DNA from: Mesorhizobium jarvisii
GTDB taxonomy: Bacteria > Pseudomonadota > Alphaproteobacteria > Rhizobiales > Rhizobiaceae
NCBI RefSeq assembly: GCF_003601985.1
Contig: NZ_QZXA01000004.1
Location: 372,001-436,000 of the forward strand
DNA: 64,000 bases
Direction: 5' to 3'
In this document: positions 37,657 to 47,118 of the stretch, piece by piece
Position numbering within the stretch: the first letter of the stretch is position 1
Layout: each line of letters begins with the position of its first letter
Translations under genes and position numbers: made by a program
The notes under the pieces: model-generated
The model's input: only the letters and a program-made list of their open reading frames with translations
Database searches by the model: none
What the model was told of the DNA's origin: nothing

Positions 37657-38409
37657 TCAGCGTCTGCCGTAGCGGATCGTCTCAAAGCGCGCGGCGAGCG
37701 CATCGTAGAGCAGCAGCCGGCCGACCAGCGGCTCGCCAATGCCAGTGATCAGCTTGATGGCCTCCATCGCCTGCAGCGTGCCGACGACGCCGGTCAGCGC
37801 ACCAAGCACCCCGGCCTCGGCGCAGGAGGGCACCAGGCCGGGCGGTGGCGCTTCGGGAAAGAGATCGCGATAGCCCGGGTTAGGCTTGCCATCCTTGCCG
37901 ACCCCGAAAGGCTTCAGCACCGTCACCGAGCCGTCGAAGCGGCCAACGGCGGCATGCACCAGGGGTTTACGCGCGCTCGCACAGGCGTCGGCCACAGTAT
38001 AACGGGTCTCGAAGTTGTCGGAACCGTCGACCACTATGTCATATCGGGCAACGAGGGCAGGGGCGTTGTCCGCGCTCAGCCGGAACGTGTGCGTCTCGAC
38101 CGCGGTGTTGGGATTGATGCGGGCGATTGCCGCCCTGGCGCTGTCGGTTTTCAGCTTGCCGACCGTATCGGTGTCGTGGATGACCTGACGCTGCAAATTG
38201 GAGAGCGACACGGTGTCGTCGTCGACAATGCCGAGCGTGCCGACGCCGGCCGCCGCAAGGTATTCGAGCACCGGCGCGCCCAGCCCGCCGGCGCCTATCA
38301 CCAGTACGCGCGCCTGCTTGAGCTTCTGTTGGCCCGCACCGCCGACCTCCGGCAGCACGATGTGGCGGGCATAGCGTTCGATCTCGTCGGCGGTGAGGGT
38401 GGTCGTCAT
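37657..38409 (-). CDS. moeB: MoeB/ThiF-type adenylyltransferase (zinc cysteines absent)
   Basis: A 250-residue E1-like enzyme. The ATP loop is GAGGLGAPVLEYLAAAGVG near residue 40 and the conserved SNLQRQV and DGSDNFETRY are present, as in MoeB, which adenylates MoaD in molybdopterin synthesis. The catalytic-cysteine region is kept (SCAEAGVLG), but the usual zinc CxxC reads GYRD, and the second CxxC near the C-terminus is also missing. It might thus serve ThiS or another sulphur carrier. A longer start at 38472 is rejected because ATG 38409 matches the family. Confidence 0.85.
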   Translation of the reverse strand: MTTTLTADEIERYARHIVLPEVGGAGQQKLKQARVLVIGAGGLGAPVLEYLAAAGVGTLGIVDDDTVSLSNLQRQVIHDTDTVGKLKTDSARAAIARINPNTAVETHTFRLSADNAPALVARYDIVVDGSDNFETRYTVADACASARKPLVHAAVGRFDGSVTVLKPFGVGKDGKPNPGYRDLFPEAPPPGLVPSCAEAGVLGALTGVVGTLQAMEAIKLITGIGEPLVGRLLLYDALAARFETIRYGRR

Positions 38410-38440
38410 GTCAGGACAATACAGCGGCCGAAAAACCTTG

Positions 38441-39580
38441 TCAGGCGTCTTCGGTTGGCCCAACCGTGCCATGGTCGACCGTCAGGAACTGTGCGCGCCC
38501 CTTGAGGCTGGAAAACAGCGCGGCATCGGTTCCCGTCATGAAGGCCTGGCAGTTCAACTCCTCGAGGATCGAGAACAGTGCCGCCCGCCGCCCGCCGTCG
38601 AGGTGTGCTGCGATCTCATCCAGCAGCAGAATCGGCGTCATACCGGACATCTCGCCGGTTAGCCGTGCGTGCGAGAGCACGATGCCGACCAGCAAGGCCT
38701 TCTGCTCGCCGGTCGAACAGAGCTCGGCCGGCATCGCCTTGGGCCGGTGCCGCACCAGAAGATCGGAACGGTGCGGGCCTTCCAGCGTTCGTCCCGCGGC
38801 ACGATCGCGATCACGTCCGCCGGCGAGCGCCCGGCGGAACCGCTCCTCGACATCGACCGCCGGTGCGCTGGAAACCTCGGCTTCCAGATCGCCTGAAAGG
38901 CTGATGTCGGCCTGAGGGAAAGGCCCTGTGTCGGGCAGCCTGTCGATCATGGCGGCGAGCAAGCGCACCAGTTCGGCGCGCGCCGCCGCAATAGCGACGC
39001 CCGTTTCGGCCATCTGCGTCTCGATCGCCTCGAACCAGCGATCATCCCGAGATCCGTCCGTAAGTAGGCGATTACGGCTCCGCATCGCCTTTTCGTAGTC
39101 GAGCGCACGCTGGCCGTGGCCGGGATCGATCGCCAGCACCAGCCGGTCGAGAAAGCGCCGGCGATCCGCGGCCGGGCCGGTGAACAGCGCATCCATGGCC
39201 GGCGTCAGCCACACCACGCGCAGCCATTCCAGCATGTCTTCGGCCGATCGGGCGGTCGCGCCGTTGATGCGAACCCGCCTGCCACCCTCGCCTTCGCCAA
39301 CCGAAATGCCCGTGCCGATCTCGACCTGGCCGTCGGGCCCGTCGAGCCGGGCATGCAGCGCAAAGCCGCCGTCGCCGCCTTCGCGCGCGACATCGGCGTA
39401 AGGGGCACGGCGCAGGCCACGCCCGGGCGTCAGAAAGGAAATCGCTTCGAGCAGGTTGGTTTTGCCGGCACCATTGTCGCCGGAAAACACAACGGCGCCC
39501 GGGGCGAGATCGATCGCCAGCGCCGCATAGTTGCGGAAATTAGTAAGTGTAAGCTTACTTATATGCGTCTGTGCCGGCAA
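38441..39580 (-). CDS. recF: DNA replication and repair protein RecF
   Basis: A 379-residue SMC-like ATPase. The Walker A is GDNGAGKTNLLEA near residue 35 and a Walker B is in ILLLDEIAAHLD close to the C-terminus. RecF loads RecA with RecO/RecR at gaps. The start is a TTG at 39580, giving MPAQTHISKLTLTNFRNY, the usual opening; no ATG lies nearby in frame. It follows dnaN by 59 bp in the dnaA-dnaN-recF order. Confidence 0.95.
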   Translation of the reverse strand: MPAQTHISKLTLTNFRNYAALAIDLAPGAVVFSGDNGAGKTNLLEAISFLTPGRGLRRAPYADVAREGGDGGFALHARLDGPDGQVEIGTGISVGEGEGGRRVRINGATARSAEDMLEWLRVVWLTPAMDALFTGPAADRRRFLDRLVLAIDPGHGQRALDYEKAMRSRNRLLTDGSRDDRWFEAIETQMAETGVAIAAARAELVRLLAAMIDRLPDTGPFPQADISLSGDLEAEVSSAPAVDVEERFRRALAGGRDRDRAAGRTLEGPHRSDLLVRHRPKAMPAELCSTGEQKALLVGIVLSHARLTGEMSGMTPILLLDEIAAHLDGGRRAALFSILEELNCQAFMTGTDAALFSSLKGRAQFLTVDHGTVGPTEDA

Positions 39581-39639
39581 CCGCTATCCGCCTATAGAAG
39601 TGCCGCAACCATTGCTGAGTCGGATCGATGACCCGCAGG

Positions 39640-40758
39640 CTACACCCGCATCGGCATCAGCACGTAAAGCGCGGTCTCGTCGGCCATGTCGTGGATCAGG
39701 GTCGGCGAACCGGCATCGGCCAGCATGAATTTGGCTTCCGTGCCGGTCAACTGCGCGGCGACATCGAGCAGATATTTGGCGTTGAAGCCGATCTCGATCG
39801 GGTCGGACGAGTAATCGGCCGCCAGTTCCTCGGTGGCGCTGCCGGAATCCGGGTTGTTGACCGCAAGCGTCACCTGGCCTTCGCTGATCGAAAGCTTCAC
39901 CGCGCGGCCGCGTTCGGAGGAAATGGTCGAGACGCGATCGACCGCGGCGGCAAAGCTCTGGCGGTCGAGGATCAGCTTCTTGTCGTTGCCCGTCGGAATG
40001 ACCCGCTGATAATCGGGGAAGGTGCCGTCGATCAGCTTCGAGGTCAGGACCACGCTGCCGATGGTGAAGCGGATCTTGGTATCGGACAGTTCGGTGGTCA
40101 CGGCGACATCCGGATCGTCGACCAGTTTCTGCAGCTCGCTCACCGTCTTGCGCGGAATGATGATGCCCGGCATGCCTTCGGAACCCGCCGGCGCGTCGAT
40201 TTCGGCGCGCGCCAGGCGGTGGCCGTCGGTCGCCACCGAGCGCAGCTTCAGCTTGCCGCCGACTTCATGCGTGTGCAGGTAGATGCCGTTGAGATAATAG
40301 CGCGTCTCCTCGGTGGAAATGGCGAACTGCGTCTTCTCGATCAGCCCCTTCAGGGCAACCGAGTCGAGCCGGAAGATATGCGAGAAGGATCCGGCCGAAA
40401 GTTCGGGGAAATCGGATTGCGGCAGGCACTGCAGGCGGAAGCTCGAGCGGCCCGACGTCACCGTCATGGCGTTGCCGTCCTCGTCCGTCTTCAGCATCAC
40501 CTCGGCGCCGTCCGAGAGCTTGCGCACGATGTCGTAGAGCAGATGCGCGGGAACCGTCGTCGCCCCGCCACGCTCCACCTTGGCTGGGGTTGCTTCCGTC
40601 ACCTCCAGGTCGAGGTCGGTGGCCTTCATTTCCAGGCTGGCGCCTTCGGCGCTGAGCAGCACATTGGACAGGATCGGTATCGTGTTGCGCCGTTCGACCA
40701 CACGGTGGACGTGGTTGAGCGACTTCAGGAGATTTGACCGTTCCAGGATAACACGCAT
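39640..40758 (-). CDS. dnaN: DNA polymerase III beta sliding clamp
   Basis: A 372-residue protein made of three clamp domains. The opening MRVILERSNLLKSLNHVHRV and the last residues LMPMRV are conserved in alphaproteobacteria. It forms the dimeric ring that tethers Pol III to DNA. It lies between dnaA (304 bp upstream) and recF (59 bp downstream), the classic replication cluster. Confidence 0.97.
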   Translation of the reverse strand: MRVILERSNLLKSLNHVHRVVERRNTIPILSNVLLSAEGASLEMKATDLDLEVTEATPAKVERGGATTVPAHLLYDIVRKLSDGAEVMLKTDEDGNAMTVTSGRSSFRLQCLPQSDFPELSAGSFSHIFRLDSVALKGLIEKTQFAISTEETRYYLNGIYLHTHEVGGKLKLRSVATDGHRLARAEIDAPAGSEGMPGIIIPRKTVSELQKLVDDPDVAVTTELSDTKIRFTIGSVVLTSKLIDGTFPDYQRVIPTGNDKKLILDRQSFAAAVDRVSTISSERGRAVKLSISEGQVTLAVNNPDSGSATEELAADYSSDPIEIGFNAKYLLDVAAQLTGTEAKFMLADAGSPTLIHDMADETALYVLMPMRV

Positions 40759-41062
40759 GACGAAACAGGCTCGCTTGAAAGGATGAGCGGGTCTCCGGCT
40801 GGCGGCGCCCCGCGAAAGGTCTGAACAGGCTCAGAATCTGCGTAAACTGACAGGAAAAAGCCAGCAAACGCAAGCCCGCGACACCGGTTCGGGCCGGCTG
40901 CGCGGGCTTTCTGGGGATAAACACCGCGAAGACCGTCAGTCGGTGTGCTGAATCCGGAATCCGGATCGTCGCCAGCCGATGCCGCGAGCCCATTCCGGGC
41001 TCACCGCCGGGCAGGTAAGCTGTTGAATTCCAGCGCAGTTCCGGCTTGCCTGTCCGGAACGG
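40759..41062 (-). promoter_or_regulatory. dnaA-dnaN gap with terminator-like stem and a DnaA-box-like site
   Basis: This 304-bp gap holds a perfect 9-bp inverted repeat (40872-40880 with 40901-40909, GC-rich, 20-base loop that itself contains CCGG pairs), a candidate end for the dnaA transcript. TGGGGATAA at 40912-40920 is one base from the DnaA box on this strand. Further inward, repeated AATCCGG units occur. No gene is supported here; the dnaN promoter should lie in it. Confidence 0.45.
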
Positions 41063-42607
41063 TCAGGCCTGGTCGTTGATCAGCCGTCGCAACAGCTCGA
41101 GTTCCTGTGCCAGCGTGTTGTCGTTGCCGGAAAGGTCCTCGATCTTGCGCACGGCGTGCAGCACCGTGGTGTGGTCGCGGCCGCCGAAGCGCCGTCCGAT
41201 CTCGGGCAGGGAACGCGGTGTCATCACCTTCGACAGGTACATCGCGACCTGCCGCGGCTTGACGATGGTGCGCGTGCGCCTATTGGACAGCAATTCGGTC
41301 TTCGACACATTGTAGTGGCGCGCCACGATGCGCTGGATATCCTCGATGCGAACCCGCTTCGGCTCGCCGGTGCGATAGATGTGCCCGAGGATCTCATCGA
41401 TGCGGTCGATGGTGATCTGCGGCTCGAACGACTGCCGGAACAGCAGTTGATTGAACGCGCCCTCCAGTTCGCGTCCGCTGCCGGTCACGGTGCGGGCGAC
41501 GTGATTGAGGATCTCTTCGGAAATGTCGAGCGATGCGTCGTCGATCCTGGCCGTGGCCAGGCGCAGTTTGAGCATGCCGAGGCGCATGGCGAAATCGGGC
41601 GCCGACATTTCAAGCGCGACGCCGCCATTGAGGCGCGAGCGGACGCGCGGCTCCAGCGATTCCAGCTCCGACGGCGGCCGGTCGGCAGCGACAACGACCT
41701 GCTTGGCGCTGTCGAGCAGCATGTTGATCAAATGGCAGAATTCATGCTGGATCGACTTGCCCTGCAGGAACTGCATGTCGTCGATGATCAGGAGGTCGAT
41801 GTCGCGCAGCTGCTCCTTGAGCGTCAGCGCGTTGTTGTCGCGGATCGCCGTGGCGAAGCGCCACATGAAATATTCCGCGGTGAGATAGACGACGCGGGAC
41901 TTCGGGTTCTGCTTCAGCGATTCCGCCGCGATGGCCTGCAGCAGGTGGGTCTTGCCGAGCCCGACGGTCGCATGCAGGAATAGCGGATTGAAGCGCACGG
42001 CGCTCGACTGCGATTCCGCCACGGCCTTGGCGGCGGCGAAGGCCACCCGGTTCGACGGCCCCTCGATGAAGGAGCCGAACGTGTAGCGCGGATCAAGCGG
42101 CGACCCCAGCACATTGTGGCGGAACTCGCTCTCGACCGCCGCACCCGGGCGCGGCACGGGGGGGCGTTCCACCCTGCCGGGGCTTACGGTGCCGGCGGCC
42201 AGCGCCGTCTGCGTCTGTCGTGTCATCTTGCGCGCCGGCGCCAATTCCGGTTCGACATGGCTGCGCCCCTGACGGGTGGCCGTGCGCACCACGATCTCGA
42301 TCTTGAGGAGATCGGCATCCTCCTGCTTCCACAGGTCGGAGATCAGGTCGAGATAATGGCCATTGATCCACGAGCGCAGGAACGCGGTGGGGACCGAGAT
42401 GCGGACAATGCCCTTGGACGCTTCCGCGACCTTCATGCGGCCGAACCAGCTCGAATAGACTTCAGCTCCCAGACGCGCCTTCAACTGGGCCTTGACCCGG
42501 TCGAACTTCTGTTCCGCGTCGCTGGAGACCGCCATCTCGTTTGCTCCGATCAAAGTTCCAGGAAATGGGAGGTCGCCCGTAAGCTCCCTTTCGATGCCGC
42601 TCTGCAT
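41063..42607 (-). CDS. dnaA: Chromosomal replication initiator DnaA
   Basis: A 514-residue initiator. The order is N-terminal interaction domain, AAA+ core with Walker [12 protein letters not shown] and Walker [13 protein letters not shown], and C-terminal DNA-binding domain IV with [23 protein letters not shown] 42607 with AAGGAAC upstream is used; the ATG 72 bases further in (MAVSSDAEQ) is an alternative. It binds TTATCCACA-type boxes to melt oriC and also controls its own gene. Confidence 0.97.
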   Translation of the reverse strand: MQSGIERELTGDLPFPGTLIGANEMAVSSDAEQKFDRVKAQLKARLGAEVYSSWFGRMKVAEASKGIVRISVPTAFLRSWINGHYLDLISDLWKQEDADLLKIEIVVRTATRQGRSHVEPELAPARKMTRQTQTALAAGTVSPGRVERPPVPRPGAAVESEFRHNVLGSPLDPRYTFGSFIEGPSNRVAFAAAKAVAESQSSAVRFNPLFLHATVGLGKTHLLQAIAAESLKQNPKSRVVYLTAEYFMWRFATAIRDNNALTLKEQLRDIDLLIIDDMQFLQGKSIQHEFCHLINMLLDSAKQVVVAADRPPSELESLEPRVRSRLNGGVALEMSAPDFAMRLGMLKLRLATARIDDASLDISEEILNHVARTVTGSGRELEGAFNQLLFRQSFEPQITIDRIDEILGHIYRTGEPKRVRIEDIQRIVARHYNVSKTELLSNRRTRTIVKPRQVAMYLSKVMTPRSLPEIGRRFGGRDHTTVLHAVRKIEDLSGNDNTLAQELELLRRLINDQA

Positions 42608-43407
42608 GATCGAGTTCCTTGTCTTTCTAGTACCTGTTTTTTCGCCGGGGATGCGCCTCCTGCATCCTTGTTTCCAGCGACTGTGTCTTCGCTACGATGC
42701 CCGTTGCCGCCGCCGGCAATGAACGTCGCCCAGTATCGAAGGGAACCGGTGCCGGCCCATGGAAGCCAGTCCGCGTTGGGTATGTCCGGGCAATACAACA
42801 TCGTCCGGCGAAAAACGCCGGCGCGCTGTCAACCTGCCATGTCTCGTTACGCCAGTCCCCTACCGTATCGAAAAGAGCAAACCAAAGCCGTCCGCGGACT
42901 TGATCCGCGTCGCAAATCCCGCCAATTTAAGCTGGCCGCGTCAGGCTGGGTTAAGGGCCAGAGGCCCGTCCCCTTCGATGGATGGACATTACCGAAATCG
43001 CTGTGGATAGGGCAAGGCCACGTCTAACGGATTTTTAAGGAATCTGGTTACCTCCGGCGCCTTCGGGCGCCATACCGCAGCTGCGTATTTTGACAAAGCC
43101 ATTGTGATTCAAACCCTTTTCCGGCGAATATGAAAAAGCCGGGGCGATACGAAATATTCTGAAATAATTCGCTTGACAGGCAGTTGTCCTCCCGTCCCTT
43201 TGGGGTGCTGTGGACAGGCTGTGGATGACCGTGAGTAACTATCTGAAAAATATTGCTTATTTATGATAATCGAGAATTTCTAGAGCGGCACTTTTTAAGC
43301 ATATCAACCATCAGCGGGCATGTATGTGCCGGCAAAGCATTTCGAAGCTTGGAATCCGCCTTGGGCGACGTCTCCGAGCATTCTTTTTAAGTACTTGCCG
43401 GCAAACG
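42608..43407. promoter_or_regulatory. dnaA upstream region with DnaA-box-like sites (possible origin or autoregulatory region)
   Basis: Between dnaA and rpsT there is no gene I can support. Three DnaA-box-like nonamers occur: TGTGGATAG (43002-43010), TGTGGACAG (43209-43217) and TGTGGATGA (43220-43228), against TGTGGATAA. AT-rich segments lie at about 43090-43175 and 43240-43300. TGCCGGCAAA recurs at 43327 and 43396. In related bacteria oriC is near hemE rather than dnaA, so this may only be dnaA control. Confidence 0.5.
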
Positions 43408-43437
43408 AAAAAAACCCGGCACAATCGGCCGGGTTTT
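43408..43437 (-). terminator. Intrinsic terminator of rpsT
   Basis: A 10-bp perfect stem (43411-43420 with 43428-43437) reads on the minus strand as AAAACCCGGC, loop, GCCGGGTTTT and then further T residues, 26 bp past the rpsT stop. Confidence 0.85.
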
Positions 43438-43463
43438 AGACAAGCTAGTCTGTATAGGCGATG

Positions 43464-43730
43464 TTAGGCCGACAGCACCTTGAGTCGTGCAGCCAGACGC
43501 GAGACCTTGCGGGACGCTGTGTTCTTGTGGATGACGCCTTTGGTTGCGGCACGCATCAATTCCGGCTCGGCGGCCTTGAAGGCGGCCTGCGCGGCAGTCT
43601 TGTCACCGGAGGCGAGCGCCTCCTCGACCTGGCGGACATAGGTGCGCACGCGCGAGCGGCGGTTCTTGTTGATCGCTGCGCGGCGGGCGATCTTGCGCGT
43701 TGCCTTTTTGGCCGAGGATGTGTTGGCCAT
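43464..43730 (-). CDS. rpsT: 30S ribosomal protein S20
   Basis: An 88-residue, very basic protein with the S20 opening [21 protein letters not shown] and the conserved [17 protein letters not shown] near the end. It binds 16S rRNA. ATG 43730 is chosen; longer frames are unsupported. The position between dnaA and the enoyl-CoA hydratase/mutM genes is shared by many Hyphomicrobiales. A clean terminator follows. Confidence 0.96.
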   Translation of the reverse strand: MANTSSAKKATRKIARRAAINKNRRSRVRTYVRQVEEALASGDKTAAQAAFKAAEPELMRAATKGVIHKNTASRKVSRLAARLKVLSA

Positions 43731-43911
43731 GATGCCTCTCTTCTGATCTGGTCGGCGCACGCGGCATGCCGCAGGGCGCAAAAAACAAACGGGCAGCCAC
43801 AGGGCCGCCTCGGTTGGTGCGGCTTATAGTTCAGCTTTTCCGGCGCGTCAACGCTGCCTGGCGTTCTTTTTGGCCGACGCCACAGGGTTTCGATCGCGGG
43901 CGGGCACGGCT

Positions 43912-44685
43912 CTACCGGTTGGCGAAATTCGGCTTCCGCTTTTCGGCGAAGGCCGCCATGCCTTCCTTCTGGTCTTCGAGCGCGAAAAGCGAGTGGAACA
44001 GACGACGTTCGAACCGCAATCCCTCGGCCAGCGTCGTCTCATAGGAACGGTTGACGGCTTCCTTCGCCATCATCACCGACGGAAGCGAGAAGTCGGCGAT
44101 CTTGGCCGCCGCCTTGACCACCTCCTCGACAAGCTCGGCGGCGGGCACGACCCGCGACACCAGGCCTGAGCGCTCGGCTTCCGCCGCATCCATCATCCTT
44201 CCGGTCAGGCACATGTCCATCGCCTTCGACTTGCCGACAAACCGGGTCAGGCGTTGCGACCCGCCCATGCCGGGAATGACGCCGAGGGTGATTTCGGGCT
44301 GGCCGAATTTGGCCGTGTCGGCGGCAATGATGAAGTCGCACATCATTGCCAACTCGCATCCGCCGCCGAGCGCGTAGCCGGCCACCGCGGCGATAACGGG
44401 TTTCCGCACCCGCGTCAGCTCTTCCCAGCCGACGAACAGGTCCTGCAGATACGCATCTGCAAAGGAGATTGCCTGCATTTCCTTGATGTCGGCGCCGGCG
44501 GCAAAGGCCTTGTCGGAACCTGTAATGACCACGGCGCCGATGCCGGCGTCGGCATCGAAGTCTTTCACGGCTGCGACCAGTTCGGCGAGTAGCTGAAGGT
44601 TCAGCGCATTGAGCGCCTTTGGCCGGTTCAGAGTGACCAGTCCGACCTTGCCGCGCGTCTCGGTGATGATCGTTTCATAGGCCAT
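43912..44685 (-). CDS. Enoyl-CoA hydratase
   Basis: A 257-residue crotonase-fold enzyme. The oxyanion-hole segments are [11 protein letters not shown] and [15 protein letters not shown], and the glutamates expected for hydration lie in [20 protein letters not shown], all matching short-chain enoyl-CoA hydratase (EC 4.2.1.17) used in beta-oxidation. GAGGAGAAG precedes the ATG. It lies 31 bp after mutM on the same strand and probably shares its transcript. Confidence 0.94.
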   Translation of the reverse strand: MAYETIITETRGKVGLVTLNRPKALNALNLQLLAELVAAVKDFDADAGIGAVVITGSDKAFAAGADIKEMQAISFADAYLQDLFVGWEELTRVRKPVIAAVAGYALGGGCELAMMCDFIIAADTAKFGQPEITLGVIPGMGGSQRLTRFVGKSKAMDMCLTGRMMDAAEAERSGLVSRVVPAAELVEEVVKAAAKIADFSLPSVMMAKEAVNRSYETTLAEGLRFERRLFHSLFALEDQKEGMAAFAEKRKPNFANR

Positions 44686-44716
44686 GGCTGCTTCTCCTCG
44701 CTCGACCCCGGTCTAA

Positions 44717-45607
44717 CTAGCTCTGACACGTCCGGCAATAGAAGGTCGAGCGTCCGCTCTGCACGACGCGCTCGATATGGCCGCCGCAGCCGGGCTTCGG
44801 GCAGGGCTCGCCCTCACGGTCGTAGACGGCGAAGGAATGCTGGAAATAGCCCAGCGATCCATCGGTGTGCATGTAGTCGCGCAGCGAAGACCCGCCGGCG
44901 GCGATGGCGTCCGATATGACAGAGCGGATCGCCTCGGCCAGGCGTTCGCTTTGTTGTCTGGCCTTCTTGCCCGGCTTGGCGATGGTGCCCGCCTCGCGCA
45001 AGGGCGACAGGCCGGCGCGCCAAAGCGCCTCCGAGACATAAATATTGCCTAGTCCCGCGATCAGCTTCTGGTCAAGAAGTGCTGCCTTCAGCGGCGATCC
45101 GCGGCCTTGCAGCAACGAGGCGAGCAGCGCGCCGTCCAGCGTATTGCCCGTTGGCTCGACGCCCAGTCCGGCCAGCATCGGGTGCGTCTCCGGCGATCCT
45201 TCCGCAAACAGCATGAAACCGAAGCGGCGCGGGTCGTTGAAGATCACGCGTGACCGGGCGCCGTCGGCACCGACCACATCGAACACGACATGGTCGTGTG
45301 CCGTGCTTTTCGAGCGCTCGTGGTGGAACACGCCGGGTGTCTCGCCGTCGTCGCCGGTCTCGATGCGAAAGGAGCCCGACATGCCGAGATGGCAGATCAG
45401 CACCGGGCCGTCCTGCACATGCATGGTCAGATATTTGGCCCGGCGGCCGAGTGCAGTGATGGTCCTGCCGGTCAGCCTTTCCGAAAACCGTTCGGGAAAG
45501 GGAAACCGCAGGTCTGGCCGACGCGCCTCGACCCTGGTCAGACGGGCACCTTCCAGGACCGGCTGCAGGCCACGCCGGACCGTTTCGACTTCGGGCAATT
45601 CAGGCAT
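44717..45607 (-). CDS. mutM: Formamidopyrimidine-DNA glycosylase
   Basis: A 296-residue base-excision enzyme. The N-terminal [13 protein letters not shown] supplies the catalytic proline and glutamate, and the C-terminus has the four-cysteine zinc finger in CPKPGCGG and FYCRTCQS. It removes 8-oxoguanine and opened purines and nicks the strand. ATG 45607 gives the right proline after Met removal. The start overlaps the end of deoB by 8 bp. Confidence 0.97.
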   Translation of the reverse strand: MPELPEVETVRRGLQPVLEGARLTRVEARRPDLRFPFPERFSERLTGRTITALGRRAKYLTMHVQDGPVLICHLGMSGSFRIETGDDGETPGVFHHERSKSTAHDHVVFDVVGADGARSRVIFNDPRRFGFMLFAEGSPETHPMLAGLGVEPTGNTLDGALLASLLQGRGSPLKAALLDQKLIAGLGNIYVSEALWRAGLSPLREAGTIAKPGKKARQQSERLAEAIRSVISDAIAAGGSSLRDYMHTDGSLGYFQHSFAVYDREGEPCPKPGCGGHIERVVQSGRSTFYCRTCQS

Positions 45608-46841
45608 GGCCGCCAATCATCGCATGGAAAGAAGTGCCGTGGCGGCCAGGCGCCAGCCCGAGGTGTTCGGCGACGGTTTCGCCGATATCGGCGAAGGTCG
45701 TTCTCAGTCCGATGTCGCCACCTGCCAGACCCGGTCCCATGCCGATCACCGGGATGCGTTCACGCGTGTGATCGGTCCCTCGCCAGGTCGGATCATTGCC
45801 GTGGTCGGCCGTCAGGATGAGCAGGTCGCCCTGCCGCAGCTTGGCGAATGCTTCCGGCAGCCGTCGGTCGAAGGCCTCGAGCGCGGCGGCATAGCCGGCG
45901 ACGTCGCGGCGATGGCCGAATTCGGTGTCGAAATCGACGAAATTGGCGAAAACGAGATCGCCGTCGCCGGCATCGTCCATCGCACCGAGCGCCTTGTCGA
46001 ACATGGCCATGTTGCCGGCAGCCTTGCGCACTTCCGAAATCCCGCGATGGGCGAAGATGTCGCCGATCTTGCCGACGGCGATGACGCGGCTTCCCCGCGC
46101 CGTCAGCCGGTCAAGCAAGGTCGGCTCCGGCGGTGGCACGGCATAGTCATGGCGGTTGTAGGTCCGCTGGAAGGTGGCGGCGGTCTCGCCGACGAACGGC
46201 CGTGCGATCACGCGTCCGATTCTGAGCGGATCAACCAGCCGGCGCACCACCTGACAGAATTCATAAAGCCGATCCAACCCGAAATGAACTTCATGCGCGG
46301 CGATCTGCAGGACCGAGTCGACGGAGGTGTAGCAGATCGGCTTGCCGGTACGGATGTGTTCCTCGCCGAACCGTTCGATGATCTCGGTGCCCGGCGCATG
46401 GCAGTTGCCGAGAATGCCTGGCACCTCGCCCTCGCGGATCATCGCCGCGGTCAGATCTGCCGGAAAGGCGGGAACCGTATCCGGAAAGTAACCCCAGTCG
46501 AAACGCACCGGCAGCCCGGCGATCTCCCAGTGGCCGGAGGGCGTGTCCTTGCCGCTCGAAACTTCCTGTGCCGCGCCATGGAAGGCGTTGGCGACCAGAT
46601 CCGTCCCGAAATGGGCAAAACCCAACCCTGTCGCCGTCTCCGCTGCCTTGCCAAGCCCGAGCGACGCCATATGCGGGACGAACAGCGGCCCTTGCCGAAG
46701 CCGCTCGCGATCCGCGCGCCCTTCGGCGCAAGCTTCGGCGATATGCGCAAGCGTGTTGGCGCCGGCGTCGCCATAGCGTTCGGCGTCGGCCGCACCGCCG
46801 ATGCCGAAAGAGTCCAGGACGAAGAGGAAAGCGCGCGCCAT
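45600..46841 (-). CDS. deoB: Phosphopentomutase
   Basis: A 413-residue alkaline-phosphatase-superfamily mutase. [17 protein letters not shown] at the N-terminus and [18 protein letters not shown] near the end carry the metal ligands of DeoB. It interconverts ribose/deoxyribose 1- and 5-phosphates in nucleoside salvage. Its last codons overlap the start of mutM, which suggests coupling of the two genes. Upstream lies a 277-bp gap with two repeat copies. Confidence 0.95.
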   Translation of the reverse strand: MARAFLFVLDSFGIGGAADAERYGDAGANTLAHIAEACAEGRADRERLRQGPLFVPHMASLGLGKAAETATGLGFAHFGTDLVANAFHGAAQEVSSGKDTPSGHWEIAGLPVRFDWGYFPDTVPAFPADLTAAMIREGEVPGILGNCHAPGTEIIERFGEEHIRTGKPICYTSVDSVLQIAAHEVHFGLDRLYEFCQVVRRLVDPLRIGRVIARPFVGETAATFQRTYNRHDYAVPPPEPTLLDRLTARGSRVIAVGKIGDIFAHRGISEVRKAAGNMAMFDKALGAMDDAGDGDLVFANFVDFDTEFGHRRDVAGYAAALEAFDRRLPEAFAKLRQGDLLILTADHGNDPTWRGTDHTRERIPVIGMGPGLAGGDIGLRTTFADIGETVAEHLGLAPGRHGTSFHAMIGGHA

Positions 46842-46941
46842 CGGGTCATTGTTGCCAGTTTGGACGCCCAGACATAGGGTTCCAAGGCGGCATTGGCAAT
46901 TCGGAAACCAAACGGCAACGGCTTGGCGCGATAGTCCTGTC

Positions 46942-47040
46942 CATGTCGCCCGAAAGTGCGCAGCGGTTTTGGGTCAACGACATGGACAAACCAAGAGAGC
47001 ATGTCGCCCATAAGTGCGCGCAGGTTTGGGGCAACGACGG
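46942..47040. repeat. Two imperfect copies of a rhizobial intergenic repeat
   Basis: CATGTCGCCCGAAAGTGCGC begins copy one (46942-46986) and CATGTCGCCCATAAGTGCGC begins copy two (47000-47040), 58 bp apart. Both end in a CAACGAC-type block. Motifs of the form AAGTGxGCAGCGGTTTTGGG are frequent in Rhizobiales intergenic DNA. The wider 46842-47118 gap otherwise shows nothing I can support. Confidence 0.6.
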
Positions 47041-47118
47041 CAGGCCCAATCCGACATGTAAAGCGTCACGACGCACGGGCTTGGGCATGGATCGAAGGAA
47101 ATGCAGGACGGTCTTGTC

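Noticed and set aside
39545..39565. Palindrome GTAAGCTTAC at the start of recF
   Set aside because: It lies inside the first codons of recF and is short enough to be chance.
43172..43195. CTTGAC -35-like box on the plus strand
   Set aside because: No -10 box at the right distance and no plus-strand gene nearby.
42608..43463. Small protein genes in the dnaA-rpsT gap
   Set aside because: Short ORFs there lack ribosome sites and plausible sequence.
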